In this document: piece by piece, positions 24,937-37,544 of the stretch
Numbering within the stretch: position 1 is the first letter of the stretch
Layout of the letters: the number at the start of each line of letters is the position of its first letter
Assembly: GCA_027946555.1 (NCBI GenBank)
Contig: JAPEVC010000172.1
Location: 1 to 64,000, forward strand
Reading direction: 5' to 3'
DNA length: 64,000 bases
Source: Gnomoniopsis sp. IMI 355080
Taxonomy: Eukaryota > Ascomycota > Sordariomycetes > Diaporthales > Gnomoniaceae
Program-made: the position numbers and the translations under genes
The notes under the pieces: model-generated
What the model was told of the DNA's origin: nothing
What the model saw: the letters and a program-made list of their open reading frames with translations, nothing else
Databases searched by the model: none

Positions 24937-25293
24937 ATGCGGTTTCACATCTTCCTCCTCGCTGGTGCCGCGTCCGCCCTGGTCACTCCACAAAGGTACC
25001 ACGCAGCAGCGCTTTTCCACCATGGTCAACATCTAGGGGGTTTCAGCTAACATGCCATTAGTGATGCCGTTCAGAACGATGCGGACATCGCCCAGCTGAA
25101 AGAGGTTGTGCAGCGCATTAAGGACCGAGCGCCCCAAACCACCCCACCAGCAGCTGGTAGCGGTGGCATCGCGGGCACCTTGGGCGATGTGACTACCCTC
25201 TTGAACGGCCTTTCCGACACCCTCACTGGGGTTTGCAATCTCAGGCAGGACGTTACCGGCCTTCTTGGCCAGCTTAGCAATCTCGGGGCCTAG
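24937..25293 (+). CDS. Small secreted protein (96 aa)
   Basis: Two exons: join(24937..24995,25062..25293), 96 aa, with a 66-bp intron whose junction codon (AG|T) fits. The N-terminus MRFHIFLLAGAASALVTP is a clear signal peptide. The mature part is about 78 residues: a charged helix (DADIAQLKEVVQRIKDRAP), a TTPPAAGSGG linker and a hydrophobic C-terminal helix (TLGDVTTLLNGLSDTLTGV...QDVTGLLGQLSNLGA). It has one cysteine, so it is not a disulfide-rich effector or hydrophobin. The gene stands alone in a gene-poor stretch with its own TATA box. Secretion is well supported; the role (surface-active peptide, effector or cell-wall peptide) is unknown. Confidence 0.75.
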
Positions 25294-27866
25294 TAATTGA
25301 TCGCGAGGGGATGGAGTGCATGTAATTTTATATAGTAGGCGGCTTTGGTGGTGTATTCAGTTGAGAGAGTATGGCCAAGCCGTCTAATTTTGACATAATG
25401 CTGATCAAGTGATAACACAATATGCATTTACACACAATGGCTGGCAGCATGCCCATGTGATACTTGCATCTACTTTATCATATCGATCACAGAAGATCTA
25501 TTGCAACATTTAATGTCCTATGCCCTTTTCGTGACGGCCAAGTGTGGCGAGTCGCTAAATCAAGAGAAGAGCAATGCCCAAGGGATGATATATTTTTGGT
25601 TCTTGATTGTTTTGTTGTCTCTTATTGACTATATTCAGTCCCATACCTGGATATTTGTATCTCCTCGGCTGATATAACCTCCAAGCGCCCATTTCAATTG
25701 TGTGTCAATTCAAATGGAGATCACTCAAATACGTCGTCACACCGGAGCTGATACAAGTACGCTCGATCCTAAGGTACCGTATCGAAAATCAGGAGGTGTA
25801 GTGCACTTTATCTAAGGCCTTACACAAGGACGACACGGACGGTACAAGAGGTAGAAGAGGTCAATATGCAGGAGGTTCATCCAAACTCGACATTTTCACT
25901 GTGGATATAAGCACAGACTGAGTGAAGCCGGTACTTACACAATTATCTATACTGCGATCATCCTTGTGCGATCCAGATTTGCTCAGGTGTCTCTGTTGGC
26001 CTCCGAGCCGAGACCAAAAACCACGCTCGTCTTCCTAGAGACGATCTCTGAATATTCTATAACAGTGCAGGCCAAATCCAGGGGGCATACGCCAAAGAAA
26101 GCGCCAAACATATGTATATGCTCTTGCTTTCAACCGTCTTCTCTGCATCCTGTTCTCACAGGCATTATACCTTTCAACAATCATCTTCTACTGCATATCA
26201 CCCGTTGGCACTCCATCCCCCTCCAATCCAATCCCGACCTCGAAGGGTCGCAAGATTGCCTCAAATGATCGATGTGTCAGTTCGTCTGAGACTCTGGCGG
26301 CCCTTCAGGAGAAACACACTCTGCTATACATATTAAGAGCTGTATTAGAGCAAGAGACACGAAAATCGCAACCACTCATCAGTTGGGCCACGAGCCTGGC
26401 CGACGAAGTCAATCGTGGGCCGCTTAGGTATTGAAGGAACCATGAAAGCGAGGAAAGAGCATGGGGCTGGCGATGCATATGATCAACTTTCTCATACTTC
26501 CTAAACATGATATTGCTTTCAGGTGCTTTGCTATCTTCAATAGGGACTGCAATGAGGCAACTCGCGCCGAGGTCAACCTTAGGTCAGCGTAGGCCAACCG
26601 ATCCACGTCATCTCGAAGCGACATAGTACCCACGTTGCACACAGAGACAAGACAACGGACGTCCAGGTTGCCCAGGAACTCAAATACTGGCAGATTCTTT
26701 GGAATCCCGTGACCATATTCTTTGACTACAAAAAACGCCTTTTTATGGTTGCGAAGAGCGTTGGGAAGGAGAGCGCCTGGGAGAGCTCATTAGACAGCGT
26801 GACGGAATAGACCAGCCAGATCATAGATAGTAACAGATATTCGGACTGGTCAGTTCCTGAGTCCTCCTTAGGAGGACAATATACAAAAGAGATAGGAGGC
26901 ACTGAGTAATAGGAATTAGCCCTTCTATAACAGTCATACAAGTTGTTCGTTTTGGTTTGGGACCAGTTACTGTGACTACTGTGCCCTTCGTGCCTGCCTA
27001 CACTCTCTAAATGAGCAGAAACCATTACATACTTCGAGTCCCGAACTATGACAGTCTCAAGGAGCAACACATGACCAATTACTATGTCCTTGGCTGTCCT
27101 GCCTGTTCTGCACTCGTTCTTACCTAGGTACCTTATTCTCACCTCATGATATATATCACGGTCTCTTTGACCCAGCTTTGGCTCGGCTACAGGCTTCGGA
27201 TCATATACTCATTAGTGCCGACGCCTATTATTATCTAACTTGGCTAGGCAAGTTTCGATTAGACTCCCGAGGTCTGTTGCCTGTGTCATGTTAGCTTCGA
27301 AGGCTCCACTATGAAAGGAATCTGGGGTAATGTGGCCCACTTGCATGCAGTCTGGGGTTAATCGTGGGCTACGCTGACATTTACCTGATCATTGACCATA
27401 GACACCTTCACTGCCTATGAAGTCCTCAGCTGGAGCCACAGGAGGTTTCCTCGCTAAGCTTCTAGTCCTGATCTCGTCTGATAGAGTGATTACCTGCCTA
27501 GGTAGGTAGCTATCACTGGGATGTATTTGCACCTGATATGTTGGATGTATTGATCAATGAGAAATGAGAGAAGGAAGCAGAGGAAGGATTTATAGATTTT
27601 TGAAAGAGATATCATCGCTTGACTAGAATTGGTGCATTTATTAGCATGAGTACAGATGGGTTTAGACGGCTATTGGGGCAATGTCAACGACGGGTTAATG
27701 GGTGCCGAGAGCGGATGCAGGTCGCAGACCGGTTAAATACCTCTCAGGCGTGACCATTTTGCACGCCCTTTATCCTCTCGCCAGTGCGGTCATTAAAATA
27801 TCATCACCATTTGTACGCGACCGAGCAGCCTCATCTCCAAGTGTATTGCGAACAAGGCCATCCAAC
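25294..27866. other. Gene-poor intergenic region
   Basis: About 2.6 kb with no supported gene. Contains TACCTAGGTA at 27121-27130 and a related copy at about 27496. The last few hundred bases should be the promoter of the oxidoreductase gene. Confidence 0.45.
27121..27130. repeat. TACCTAGGTA palindrome
   Basis: Exact 10-bp palindrome, identical to the copies at 5627 and 37284; it is embedded in TACCTAGGTACC. Confidence 0.75.
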
Positions 27867-29365
27867 ATGACTGAAGGACCTCTCGCAAAGAAGCGGTATG
27901 CCATGGTGGGCTTGGGGGGCCGTTCTTCGTTCTATTACACAGCAATTGCACAAGACTACAAGAAGACTTCCGAGATTGTGGCCTTTTGCGATACCAACCA
28001 AACTCGCATGGACTATGCGAATGGGAAAATTGAATCATTGGGACATGTGCGCGTACCGACGTACCTGGCCGTCGATTTTGACAAGATGATCACGAGCCAT
28101 AAGCCAGACGAGGTGATCATTACTGCCGGACCAGATCGGACTCACAACATTTACATTGTCCGTGCTATGGAGCTCGGTTGCAACGTCATTACTGAGAAGC
28201 CTAGTGAGTCTGATTGAGAATTGTCCGTTGACACATCGTCATGTCTGACAGCCAGGGAAAAGTGACCATTGATGCACCGCGATGCAAGGAAATTCTGGCA
28301 GCAGTAGATAGGACGGGCCGGAATGTCAGGGTGACCTTCAACTATCGCTACGCACCTCACAATACCAAGGTCTTTGAGATCCTTCAGTCCGGAGCTATCG
28401 GCAAGGTGACGAGTGTACATTTTGAGTGGATGCTGAATACCTCCCACGGAGCGGATTACTTCCGGAGATGGCACCGAGATAAGCGAAACAGCGGTGGTCT
28501 CTTGGTTCACAAGAGTACCCACCACTTTGACCTGGTCAACTTTTGGCTGCAAACGAGGCCGCAGACGGTGTACGCGCAAGGCGACCTCAAGTTCTATGGT
28601 CGAGAGAACGCCGAGCAGAGAGGCGTAACCCATTTCTACACGAGAAGCCATGGCAGCAAGGTCGCAGAGTCGGATCCTTTCGCACTGCACATGGACAAAA
28701 TCCCAAATCTTCAGGCGATGTATCTAGATGCTGAACACGAGGACGCATACTACCGGGACCAGAGCGTCTTTAGCGATGGCATCAGCATCGAGGACACGAT
28801 GAACTTGCTCGTCAAATACAAGAACGGCGCTGTCATGACATACTCACTTACAGCTTATGCACCCTGGGAAGGCTTCCGTGTGAGTTTCAACGGTACCGGA
28901 GGCCGTCTCGAAGTGGAGGTTGTCGAAAATAGCTATGTCAACTCGGGCGGCGACCAGGTCAGTATCATTGCTTCTATCTGTACCCCGGAATGCCTTGCTT
29001 TCAAGTGAAAGAAGGCAAATCGCCAGAATGTGCACCTCCAAATTTTTTTGGGCTCCGAAACAAGCTGATGCGCGATTCAGTCACTTGAAGGATCGTTGGA
29101 GAAGAGGACGATTCTGTTGAGGCCATTGTTTGAGAAGCCTCAGGAGATCGAGATTGAGGAGAGTCAAGGGGCACACGGAGGCGGCGACTCCGTACTTTTG
29201 CAGGATTTGTTCGGTGAACCCGTATCCGACAAATACCGCCGTGCAGCGAGCCACATTGACGGCGCTGCTTCTATTCTGACCGGCATAGCGGCGAACCTGT
29301 CAATCAGGACCGGTCAAGTAGTAAACGTGGATGACGTCTTGGTTGTACCAGAGACGAACGTCTGA
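27867..29365 (+). CDS. Gfo/Idh/MocA-family NAD(P)-dependent oxidoreductase
   Basis: Three exons: join(27867..28203,28263..28957,29081..29365), 438 aa, with introns of 59 and 123 bp. The Rossmann start is KKRYAMVGLGGRSSFYY (Gly15-x-Gly17). The first junction recreates the family's EKPMTID motif (Glu110-Lys111-Pro112, the conserved EKP of the cofactor/active site). The C-terminal alpha/beta domain includes RRWHRDKRNSGG and VHKSTHHFDLVNFW, with His199/His200 near the expected catalytic histidine. A C-terminal extension (SLEGSLEKRTILLRPLFEKP onward) is also typical of fungal members. Such enzymes oxidise or reduce sugar and inositol derivatives; the substrate is not predictable. No signal peptide, so cytosolic. 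An alternative in-frame ATG upstream at about 27700 seems unlikely because it precedes the conserved start by 55 residues. Confidence 0.88.
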
Positions 29366-29436
29366 TTCAATGGGCTCAGAGCATACATAGTACAAGTCAT
29401 GTCTACAAACCTCGAATCAATCAGGAGTTAGGCTTG

Positions 29437-29460
29437 TATAAATGTACATATAAATGTACA
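29437..29460. repeat. Tandem 12-bp repeat TATAAATGTACA
   Basis: Two adjacent perfect copies of TATAAATGTACA about 70 bp downstream of the oxidoreductase stop codon. It may lie within the 3' untranslated region, where TATA/TGTA-rich sequence can act in 3'-end formation; this role is inferred. Confidence 0.6.
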
Positions 29461-32323
29461 TAGTAAGTGCTGACAGACGCTGACTGCAGTGAGTGCCAAG
29501 ACAAGGAGTGAAGTGCGCCAAGTGGAAATTCACAGCCGAGCATGAACTTTAATTTCCCTCAAGGGTCACTGGCATTTACACTACCGCTCAACTACTGCGA
29601 TTTGTAGCCAGTTGCAATGCTGCCAAGATTTTAGATGTCTAAAGATGCAATGGGATGCCAGCTTCTCGGGAGCCGAAGACATAGCTGGACCTGCATAGTA
29701 AATAGGATGGCGGTTTCTTGGCTCTTCATGAGGCTATCATTGTCCAAGAAATAACGACCCCTTACCGAATACGGTACCTGGGTAACCCTCCCGTCACTGG
29801 ATACATACCGTAGTCCTGAAATCAGGGAATTAGGAAGGTTCCTTGTTGCGTATCGCGACTCTCGCCTTGTCGAAAGTCCCATCGGCTATTTGGAAGTAGA
29901 CCCCTGCTGATCGCTACCACAGATATATTCCTGGCTTCTTGGCGCCTGCAATCCTATGGCGTCAACAGCGCGCCTCTTTCGTGTGGCACTATCCAAGACT
30001 CCACTATGGCGAGTCAAGCAGATTTCACCCATCCGCCTTCCGAAAGCATACAACGTGGTTTCCGGGACCGAGAAGCCAAGGAACAGATGCCTCGGGCTCT
30101 GTTCTAGGTAAGCTTATCGCACGACGTCTGTGGGCAGGTTTTGTGGACAAACACCGTCGATCCCACTTGGCAGATGTTTCTCTCAGCTTCCAATGACAGT
30201 CTGTCGAGCCTAAGTCACATAGAAGGTAGGTAAGCAGGTAGGTAACCCCCAACTTCTTCTGCCGCCGGGCGCCCCCCACCCACCTATACCCCGAAATTTG
30301 CCAGCAAATCTAAGCGACTTTTCAGGCTCCTCAGACCATTAGTCGTTCACAACATGTCTCATCGTGCCACCTCTCAAGGATATCGGAGCAGAAGGATCTT
30401 CCAACATTATCTCGGATGTGATCGGGCACATAGTGGAGAATTTTGTCTTCTGAGACTTCAATACAGGACCTTCACATCGGAACAAATCCTGGTCGACGCG
30501 GTAGGAGTCGGGCCATTCCCGTAGTCCATAGTCGGCACGGAGGTATTTGCACAGGTGGAGTCGCATAGGTACTGCATAGTACTGCGTACGCAGTACAATG
30601 ATATGTAACCATAGTAGCGGGCGTTGTGGACCGCGGTAACATCGCTTAGGTTTGGAAGGAGGGAAGCGAGGCCCAGATGCTTAGCTATGTCATAGCCTCC
30701 ATACTACTATGGACATATAGTATGCGGGCGCTCCCTTGGGAACCAAAAGAATAAATTGAAAGGGGCGCATGTGTGCAGGCGAACTAGAATGGATGTTTCG
30801 CTCGGCGCTTGCTGCTTGTTTCAAACACCGCCAAGAAAGGGAAGCAGCTTGGTACTTGTTTCTGTGCATGGTCCAACCAGATCATGATGGCTGTCTTTTA
30901 CTGAGCTGGGCGGATTGAACGGCCTGACGCCTGCACCTTGCCAGAAAAGCACCCGACCCACAACTTTAAGCCTGGTAAGGCTGTCGCTGTTAAAACGCAA
31001 TATACTCGTGGCCTTGGAAATTTATTGTTCTTAACCGAGAGTGGATCACTCCGAAATGCGGTATCGCCAATCCATTACATAGTACTGAGGTACTTGACTT
31101 GATTAAAAAAATTGTCACATTTCGTAAGAATTGTGGGGAGTTATCACACATCATACTTCTTTAACAGCGCCAGAGGTTTTCTGCAATGCATACCTCTGGT
31201 CCCTATTCTGTACTATGATGCTCTATGCCTAGGTGTATACTATGAAAAGCAGCCAATTGTAGCAGACAGGACATGCACCTATTTCGGTCGATCTGGTTTC
31301 GGCTACATTAGGTACCATCGTCACTGTCAACAGAATATCTTCCAAGTAGCCGATACGAGAACGTACCGAGGAGAACAGCCGCCTCCACCACGCAGGCTAA
31401 GCGAATATGCGAATTTTCCAAGTTACCATAGTATCTGAAGATCGTCAAGCATGGTTACCACTTCCATCATATACTATTGCCTGGCAGGTGGACTCTCGGA
31501 GACGAGCCAGATCTAGACCCGTAGTGGCAACGACCGCTAAGAATTATCAAAGCTCAAACCCCCACTCAAACTTATACAGTCTTTTCTGGATCACCCAGAA
31601 ATTACTGGTCGTCGGAATTATACACTTGTGCTCTCATGCATACTACGTACCTGATGTGGAGCGGCAGTTTCATCGACTCCTGTCAGAAGAGCACGGAAAT
31701 GGAAGGTAGCTAACGGCTTGTGTGGTCCAACCTTAACTCTCACTATCTACCTACCTTAAAAGGCACCACGCAAGGACCATTGTCGTTAGTGGACCAGCCT
31801 GAGCACAAGATACAGCTAAATTTTGTTCAAGAAAATCTGTGTGCAACCACGCAGGGCAGGGGACGGGACTTGGATCAGACAAGCCAGGATTAATCACTAC
31901 TACGTAGATCTTATCACAAACCTAGTGACCATCATTGTGCCTAGCCGTTAAGCCTCCACTCCGATTTCGCCTATACTACTTTCACCTTTTGTGGCACCAG
32001 GGCTCCCCTTCATTTGCAGCATGACAGAATTCGGTATGTACATGCCTAGGTAGTATAGGGGAATGCTTTTTTTTTGAGGCGGCGCCTAGTACTTTTCGAG
32101 TGGACTTCCCGGACCAACTTCCTTGCATTCTCCCGGCGACACTATCCATGCTTGTCCTTGAGGCTTGGAACTTGACAGGCTCACTACGTATTCCGTAGAA
32201 TACATACAGTCACCCAAACATCAAGACCCACGAGATCCCACTTCACAAAATCGCCGAGGCTCTTGCACAGCCCGCAGCGACCATACAGGGAACATTACGT
32301 ATGGTGTAGCGCTAGAATAAAGA

Positions 32324-32330
32324 TATATAA
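32324..32330 (+). promoter_or_regulatory. TATA box of the FMN oxidase-like gene
   Basis: TATATAA lies about 150 bp upstream of the ATG at 32476, a usual distance for a filamentous-fungus core promoter. Confidence 0.5.
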
Positions 32331-32475
32331 GAACGCTTCATGTCGCCAGAGTGTGGAATTGGGAGCTTGGCGCAGATCCTGACCAAACCCATTCATTCCT
32401 TCACAGTCCTTTCCAGCATTCCCGCCCTCGTCAGTCTTTACACGTAGGATTTGTTTGTTTTTCGTACCTGTCAAA

Positions 32476-33852
32476 ATGGTCTCCAAATATCTCGCCGTCA
32501 CAGCGGCGGCTCTCCAGAGCGTTAACGCAGCTCGCCCCTTTCTCGAAGCCCCCGACACTGGGCTCGCCGACATCGTCAGCAATGTCACAGTCGGATCTTT
32601 GCCGGAGCTGGACGACATGGTCGGTCTCCCGGACTTCGACTGGGCCGCTCAGAACTATCTTCCCATTAAGAACTACACATATTATCGCAACGGTGCCGGT
32701 GGAGAGTGGTCGTATCGCAACAACCTTGAGGTCTACAACCGTTACCGATTCATTCCCAGGCAGTTGCAGGACATCACCAACATTGAGGCGAGCTTGAAGT
32801 ACGCTTTCCCTCTCGTGTACAACATGTGCTTAGTGGCTGACCTTTCGTCCAATTAGCACCACAATCCTCGGATATCAGTTTGACAACCCCTTCTTTATCT
32901 CACCTTGCGCTAAAGCCGAGTATGGACACCCCGACGCCGAGTTGAACTTGGTCCAGGGTGCCGCTTATGGAGGGATACCATACATTGTAAGTCGGCCATT
33001 GATGTGAAGATGTTGTTGCATAAGAGACTAATCGCTGTTTCTATCTATCAAGGTTTCTGGATACTCATCCTTGCCTTATGAGACCATCGCGGCAGCGGCC
33101 GGTGACAACCAGACGCTCTTCTCTCAGATCTACTTCACCACCAACGTGACAGAGAACATCGCTTTGCTCAAGTCTGCCGAGGCCCAGGGTGCAAAGGCAG
33201 TTGTGTGGTCTGTGGACTCTCCTGGCAGCCCTGACCGTCAGCGCGCTGCGAGGTATGCCGTCTCATCGGCCAACACCGAATTTGTCAAGAACACTTGGGA
33301 GGTGTACGACAGCTACAGGAATGCCACCAGCCTTCCCATTGTTCTCAAGGGCATTCAGAATGTCCAGGACGCCAGGCTTGCAGTCAACCACGGTGTCCCT
33401 GCCATCATCCTCTCCAACCACGGAGGTCGCAACTTGGATGGGTCGCCTTCGTCTCTTGAGATCGCGCTCGAGATCTACAACAACGACCCCGATATCTTCA
33501 ACCAAATCGAGGTGTTGGCTGATGGTGGTGTCCGATATGGAACTGATGCGTTGAGACTTTTGGCCCTTGGTGTCAAGGCTGTGAGTGTTGCCCCCACCCC
33601 TGATTCCTGTAATGTTCTCGAATGCACACGTACGATTCGCAGCAAACAATGTCTGACAATTTCTCCCCTCATTAGGTTGGACTTGGACGCCCTGTCATGT
33701 TTGCCAACGTCTTCGGAGTCGACGGTATTAAGAAGGTGGTCGATCTGATGCGTGCAGCTATCATGAATGATGCTGCAAACCTTGGTGTCGGTGACCTCAA
33801 GTCCATCAATGCCTCCTACGTCAACTGGACGCCCAACTCTTGGTACTCATAA
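32476..33852 (+). CDS. Secreted FMN-dependent 2-hydroxyacid oxidase/dehydrogenase-like protein
   Basis: Four exons: join(32476..32798,32857..32986,33053..33580,33676..33852), 385 aa; introns 58, 66 and 95 bp with consistent phases. The family is the FMN-dependent alpha-hydroxyacid dehydrogenase TIM barrel (lactate oxidase, lactate monooxygenase, glycolate oxidase). Visible motifs: PFFISPCAKAEYGHPDAELN, LPIVLKGI with the FMN-contacting Lys250, SNHGGRNLD with the catalytic His274 and substrate-binding Arg, LADGGVRYGTDALRLLALG, and VGLGRPVMFANVFG. Residues 1-19 (MVSKYLAVTAAALQSVNAA) look like a signal peptide, and several N-x-S/T sites fit secretion, which is unusual for this largely intracellular or mitochondrial family. 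It probably oxidises L-lactate or another 2-hydroxyacid, forming H2O2 or releasing a decarboxylated acid; the exact substrate is unresolved. Confidence 0.9.
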
Positions 33853-34792
33853 AGTGTTCAAAGCCGGTTTGATATCGGTGTACTGATGTGAGCTTCTTGT
33901 ACATATTTTCAATTTTTGCTCTCGAGCATGCGGTGTTCTGGGAGGAGGGGGCTGGGATAGATGGTATACACGAGCTAGCATATTGTCCAAATCGCATTGA
34001 CACTTTTGCGCTATGATATTTCCTGCGTTTCAAGGCCAATTCCGTGGAACAGAAAACGGCAGCGCTGGCAACCATTGTTGTTGAGTCCACGAGTGACCAG
34101 ACTGAAATACAAAGCCGCAGAGACTCGTGAGCAGCGAACCCAGGTGTACAATCCTGGTGTCCTATGAGTCAAGTCGTGTCGCGATCACTGCCTCGGCCGT
34201 CGACCACGCGCATCAGAGCCATCACAGCAGGACAGTGGAGCATAGCATATCAGGTATCCGGCCTGGTGACTAAAAGTATAGGAAGGCTGCAGCGGTTTTT
34301 AGTGTTTATGACTGCTTAATATCGTCGTTGACATGCTTAGTAATAAATGAAACCCCCATTCGGCCAATAAATTTGATGGCCACCCGGCCACCTTGGGCCT
34401 TCGGGAATAACACAACAGGCCCCAGCGAGATCGTGCGTCAGATCGTGGGGTGTGGAGAAACCCTATACCGATCTACTGCAAGTGATCCACAGCCCTGAGC
34501 CTGACTGTTCATCCCTGCAGAGACACGGCTCGCCAGCAATTTGCTTGCTGGTTGTTCAGTGGTTATTTTCCCAAGAACCGGTACGAGCCGCCGGCCCAAG
34601 GTTGTCGGCGTAAAATGTATCCCCAATTCCCGGCTTCAAGAGTAGCCGCCAGAGGTTCAGCGCCTTGTTCGCTCAACCCCCTCCTCCTTAAATAATTGCT
34701 TGTTTTATGAACAATTGACGAGACTGAACACGTAAAGCCACCATATACCGATCGACAAATTCATCATAATCTACAAGGACGCTTACTACATC
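33853..34792. other. Intergenic region
   Basis: Downstream of the FMN oxidase and upstream of the ligase gene. No gene, RNA or repeat was recognised. Confidence 0.5.
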
Positions 34793-36782
34793 ATGTCTCA
34801 AAACTCTCACAGCCTGGCTTACAGTGGCGGTCCTCCGGGCGCGTTACCACGCACCAACATCTTTGACTTCATCTTCGGAAACCCTTTCAATAGCAATGGA
34901 GACCACGTCCCGCCATCCCAGAGACTGGCCCCTATAGATCAGGGACAGCCTATCTTCATCGACAACAAGACCAGTAAGTTGAACATCTGTCGTCCTCAAA
35001 ACAACCGTCCCTCCAATGTTGTGGAATTGACACGACGTCTCAGATCGGCCATTGACGTTCGGACGCGCCAAGAGAGACGCCCTCAATGTTGCGGCAAACC
35101 TGAGGCTGTTGGGTCTGGACCCCAACGATATTCAAACGCTCCCTCCAACGCCTACCTGTCAACAGCCCGAGCTGGCTCCTGTTGTGCTGGTTCAGCTGCC
35201 AAATTGTTTGCCATTCGCGCCCGTTGTCTTCGGCATCTTCGCCTCGGGGCTTACGGCCTCACTAGCGTCCCCGGCATTAACTGCCAGTGAATTGAGCTGG
35301 ATTCTTCAGAATGCCCGACCACGAGCGATCGTAACCACTAAGACATGCCTCGTTGCCATGCGAGAAGCCCTTCAATCCCAGGACGACAGAGCATACTTCT
35401 CACAAATACCCGTCTTCACCGTCGATGTTGCCAATGATGGGTACCCTTACTCACCAAGTCTAAGCACAAGTCCACAATCCAATGTCCAGGAAAGGGACTG
35501 GACCTGTCTACTCGCCGCACCCTCTTTCCCAGTGGCGCCCTATCAACTGCCTGCATCCTCCATTGCCAACCGCACTGCTGTAATCCTGTGGTCTTCTGGT
35601 ACATCAGGTCGGTCCAAGGGAGTCCTCCACACTCACAACGCTCTCGTCGTCGCCACGATATCACTCTGGCATGATGCCGACTTTCACAAACCAGGCCTTC
35701 AACAACGCTGGCTAGGATACGTCCCGTTTTACCACGTCTTTGGCCTGTGCAACATTTTCCTCCTGGCTCCGACTATTGGAGCGAAGTGCTACACTATGTC
35801 CGCTTTCAACCTCGAGGAGGTTTGCGCATCCATACCCAAACGGCAAGTCACATACCTGCACATGGCCCCTCCTGTGGCTGTCATGTTGGCAAAGGCTCCC
35901 GTCGTCGACAAGTACGCAAAGAACGGTGGCTTCAAGAGTGTCGTCGCTGGCGTTACGGGCGGCGCCCCCTTGGGCCATGAGGTAGTCGTCGAGGTCTACA
36001 ATCGACTCGGATTCCGGGTAAAGATGGGTTACGGCTTGAGCGAGACTTGCAATACATCAGTGCAAAGGGGGATCACGGAGGCTGCAATGCATGCGGATGC
36101 TGGTGACAGCGGCGCTCCGCATTGGGGTATCGAGCTCATGATAGCCGCGGATGGGCAAGATTTCAAGGCGAAGACCACCAAGGCCGAGAAACCAAACACC
36201 GCGGGAGAGATCCTCATCAGATCACCAACCTTGATGAGTGCTTACCTGCCGATTGGTGGACTGTCATCCGGGAAAAGGCCGGACATGTCCATTACGGAAG
36301 AGGCACTGACGCCAGATGGTTGGTTCCGAACGGGCGATGTGGGATTTCTGGATGCCAAGGGCCATGTACGCATCACCGATCGTCTCAAGGAGCTCATCAA
36401 GGTGCGTGCATACCAAGTTGCACCCGCAGAGCTGGAGGCTGTCTTGTGCAGCAGCGACCTGGTGGCAGACGCCGGTGTAATCGGTATATACGATAAAAGC
36501 GAGGCCACAGAGTGGCCACGGGCCTTTGTAGTTCCGCAACGGGCGGATCTGGTGCAGAACAAGGACAGGCAAGGTTTGGAGGAGCTGGCTGCTACTCTGA
36601 AGGCCCTGGTGGAGAAGAGGACAGCTCGGTATAAGTGGCTGATAGGCGGACTTGTCTTCGTGGAGGCCATTCCGAAGTCGCCGAGTGGTAAGATTTTGAG
36701 GCGAGTGATGAAGGATGGAGGCGTCCAGGGTGGTGTAGAATTTGTACTGTATGAGAAGAAGAGGAGGGACGCTAAGCTGTGA
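34793..36782 (+). CDS. AMP-forming acyl-CoA synthetase (4-coumarate-CoA ligase-like), likely peroxisomal
   Basis: Two exons: join(34793..34973,35044..36782), 639 aa, with a 70-bp intron. Splicing at A|AT rebuilds IDNKTNRPLTFGRAKRDA, the usual N-terminal region of this class. Adenylate-forming motifs are all present: SSGTSGRSKG phosphate loop (residues 244-253), YGLSET (390-395), TGD (490-492), RLKELIKVRAYQVAPAELE and the catalytic Lys610 in PSGKILRR. The protein activates a carboxylic acid with ATP to an acyl-adenylate and then a CoA thioester. It ends in AKL, a PTS1-type peroxisomal targeting tripeptide, so import into peroxisomes for beta-oxidation or aromatic side-chain shortening is plausible. 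The substrate (fatty or phenylpropanoid acid) cannot be fixed from sequence. Confidence 0.92.
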
Positions 36783-37283
36783 GGAGTCTCGTGTTGATTT
36801 CTGGGTTATACTAAGTCCTTCCATTAGAATTTCTAGGTATGGTTGATACCCATTGAAACAAGGGCAGCATACCACCCGTGGACGGCATCGGCTAGTTGAC
36901 GGGACCACGGGCTTCAGAGTCGGATTCAAGGTAACATCTACGGTAGTCTTTGGCACATAGCATTGTCTTTCAGTGTAGCGATCAAATTAATGATACTTGG
37001 CGTTAAGATAATACTTTAAGGGGTAATCGCCTTTGGGATAACAATTTATAAGATGTGCCTAATGGTAGTGCCCATTTTTTAGTTGACTCCGTGATTCTGC
37101 TTTGTATGGACGATAATTACTTAGAAGGTACCCAACTCCCTCATGAAATACACCAGAATACTTGGCCATGTCAGGCTTCTTGCTTTTTTATATGTCTAAG
37201 ACAGATAGCTAACATTGTCAATGTACAATGATCACACCGTCTTCCCATTAAAGACTACCTAGTTAGAGGCTCATAAGCTGGCT

Positions 37284-37293
37284 TACCTAGGTA
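37284..37293. repeat. TACCTAGGTA palindrome
   Basis: Exact copy of the palindromes at 5627 and 27121. Confidence 0.75.
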
Positions 37294-37532
37294 TGTCTTT
37301 GAAGTGGAAAGAAGGGGGGGGTCCTCGTGAACAGGTTATATCTAGGTAGGCATGGAACTTGTGAGCATGGCCATCAGCTCGTTGCGTACGTTCTGAATGT
37401 TTCCGTACGCTTCGGGACCTGTGAATGAAGGAATCCTCTCCTAACGGACATTTGACTAGCGCAGGAAACTGCATATCCGAAGAAGTAGATCTGGCCAAAG
37501 CATGACCAGATAGCGGATTACTTGAGACGCAT

Positions 37533-37544
37533 CTACCTAGGTAG
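37533..37544. repeat. CTACCTAGGTAG palindrome
   Basis: Exact copy of the 12-bp palindrome at 18685-18696, about 475 bp upstream of the dehydrogenase start. Confidence 0.75.

Larger units (their letters stand above)
29366..32475. other. Gene-poor intergenic region
   Basis: About 3.1 kb with no supported gene. It contains a 12-bp direct repeat (29437-29460), GGTAGGTAA-type repeats near 30225-30245, a CCTAGGTAGTA motif at about 32045 and the promoter of the FMN oxidase gene. Confidence 0.45.

Noticed and set aside
31112..31709. Overlapping 100-codon frames on the plus strand
   Set aside because: No motif, no splice logic; treated as chance frames in intergenic DNA.
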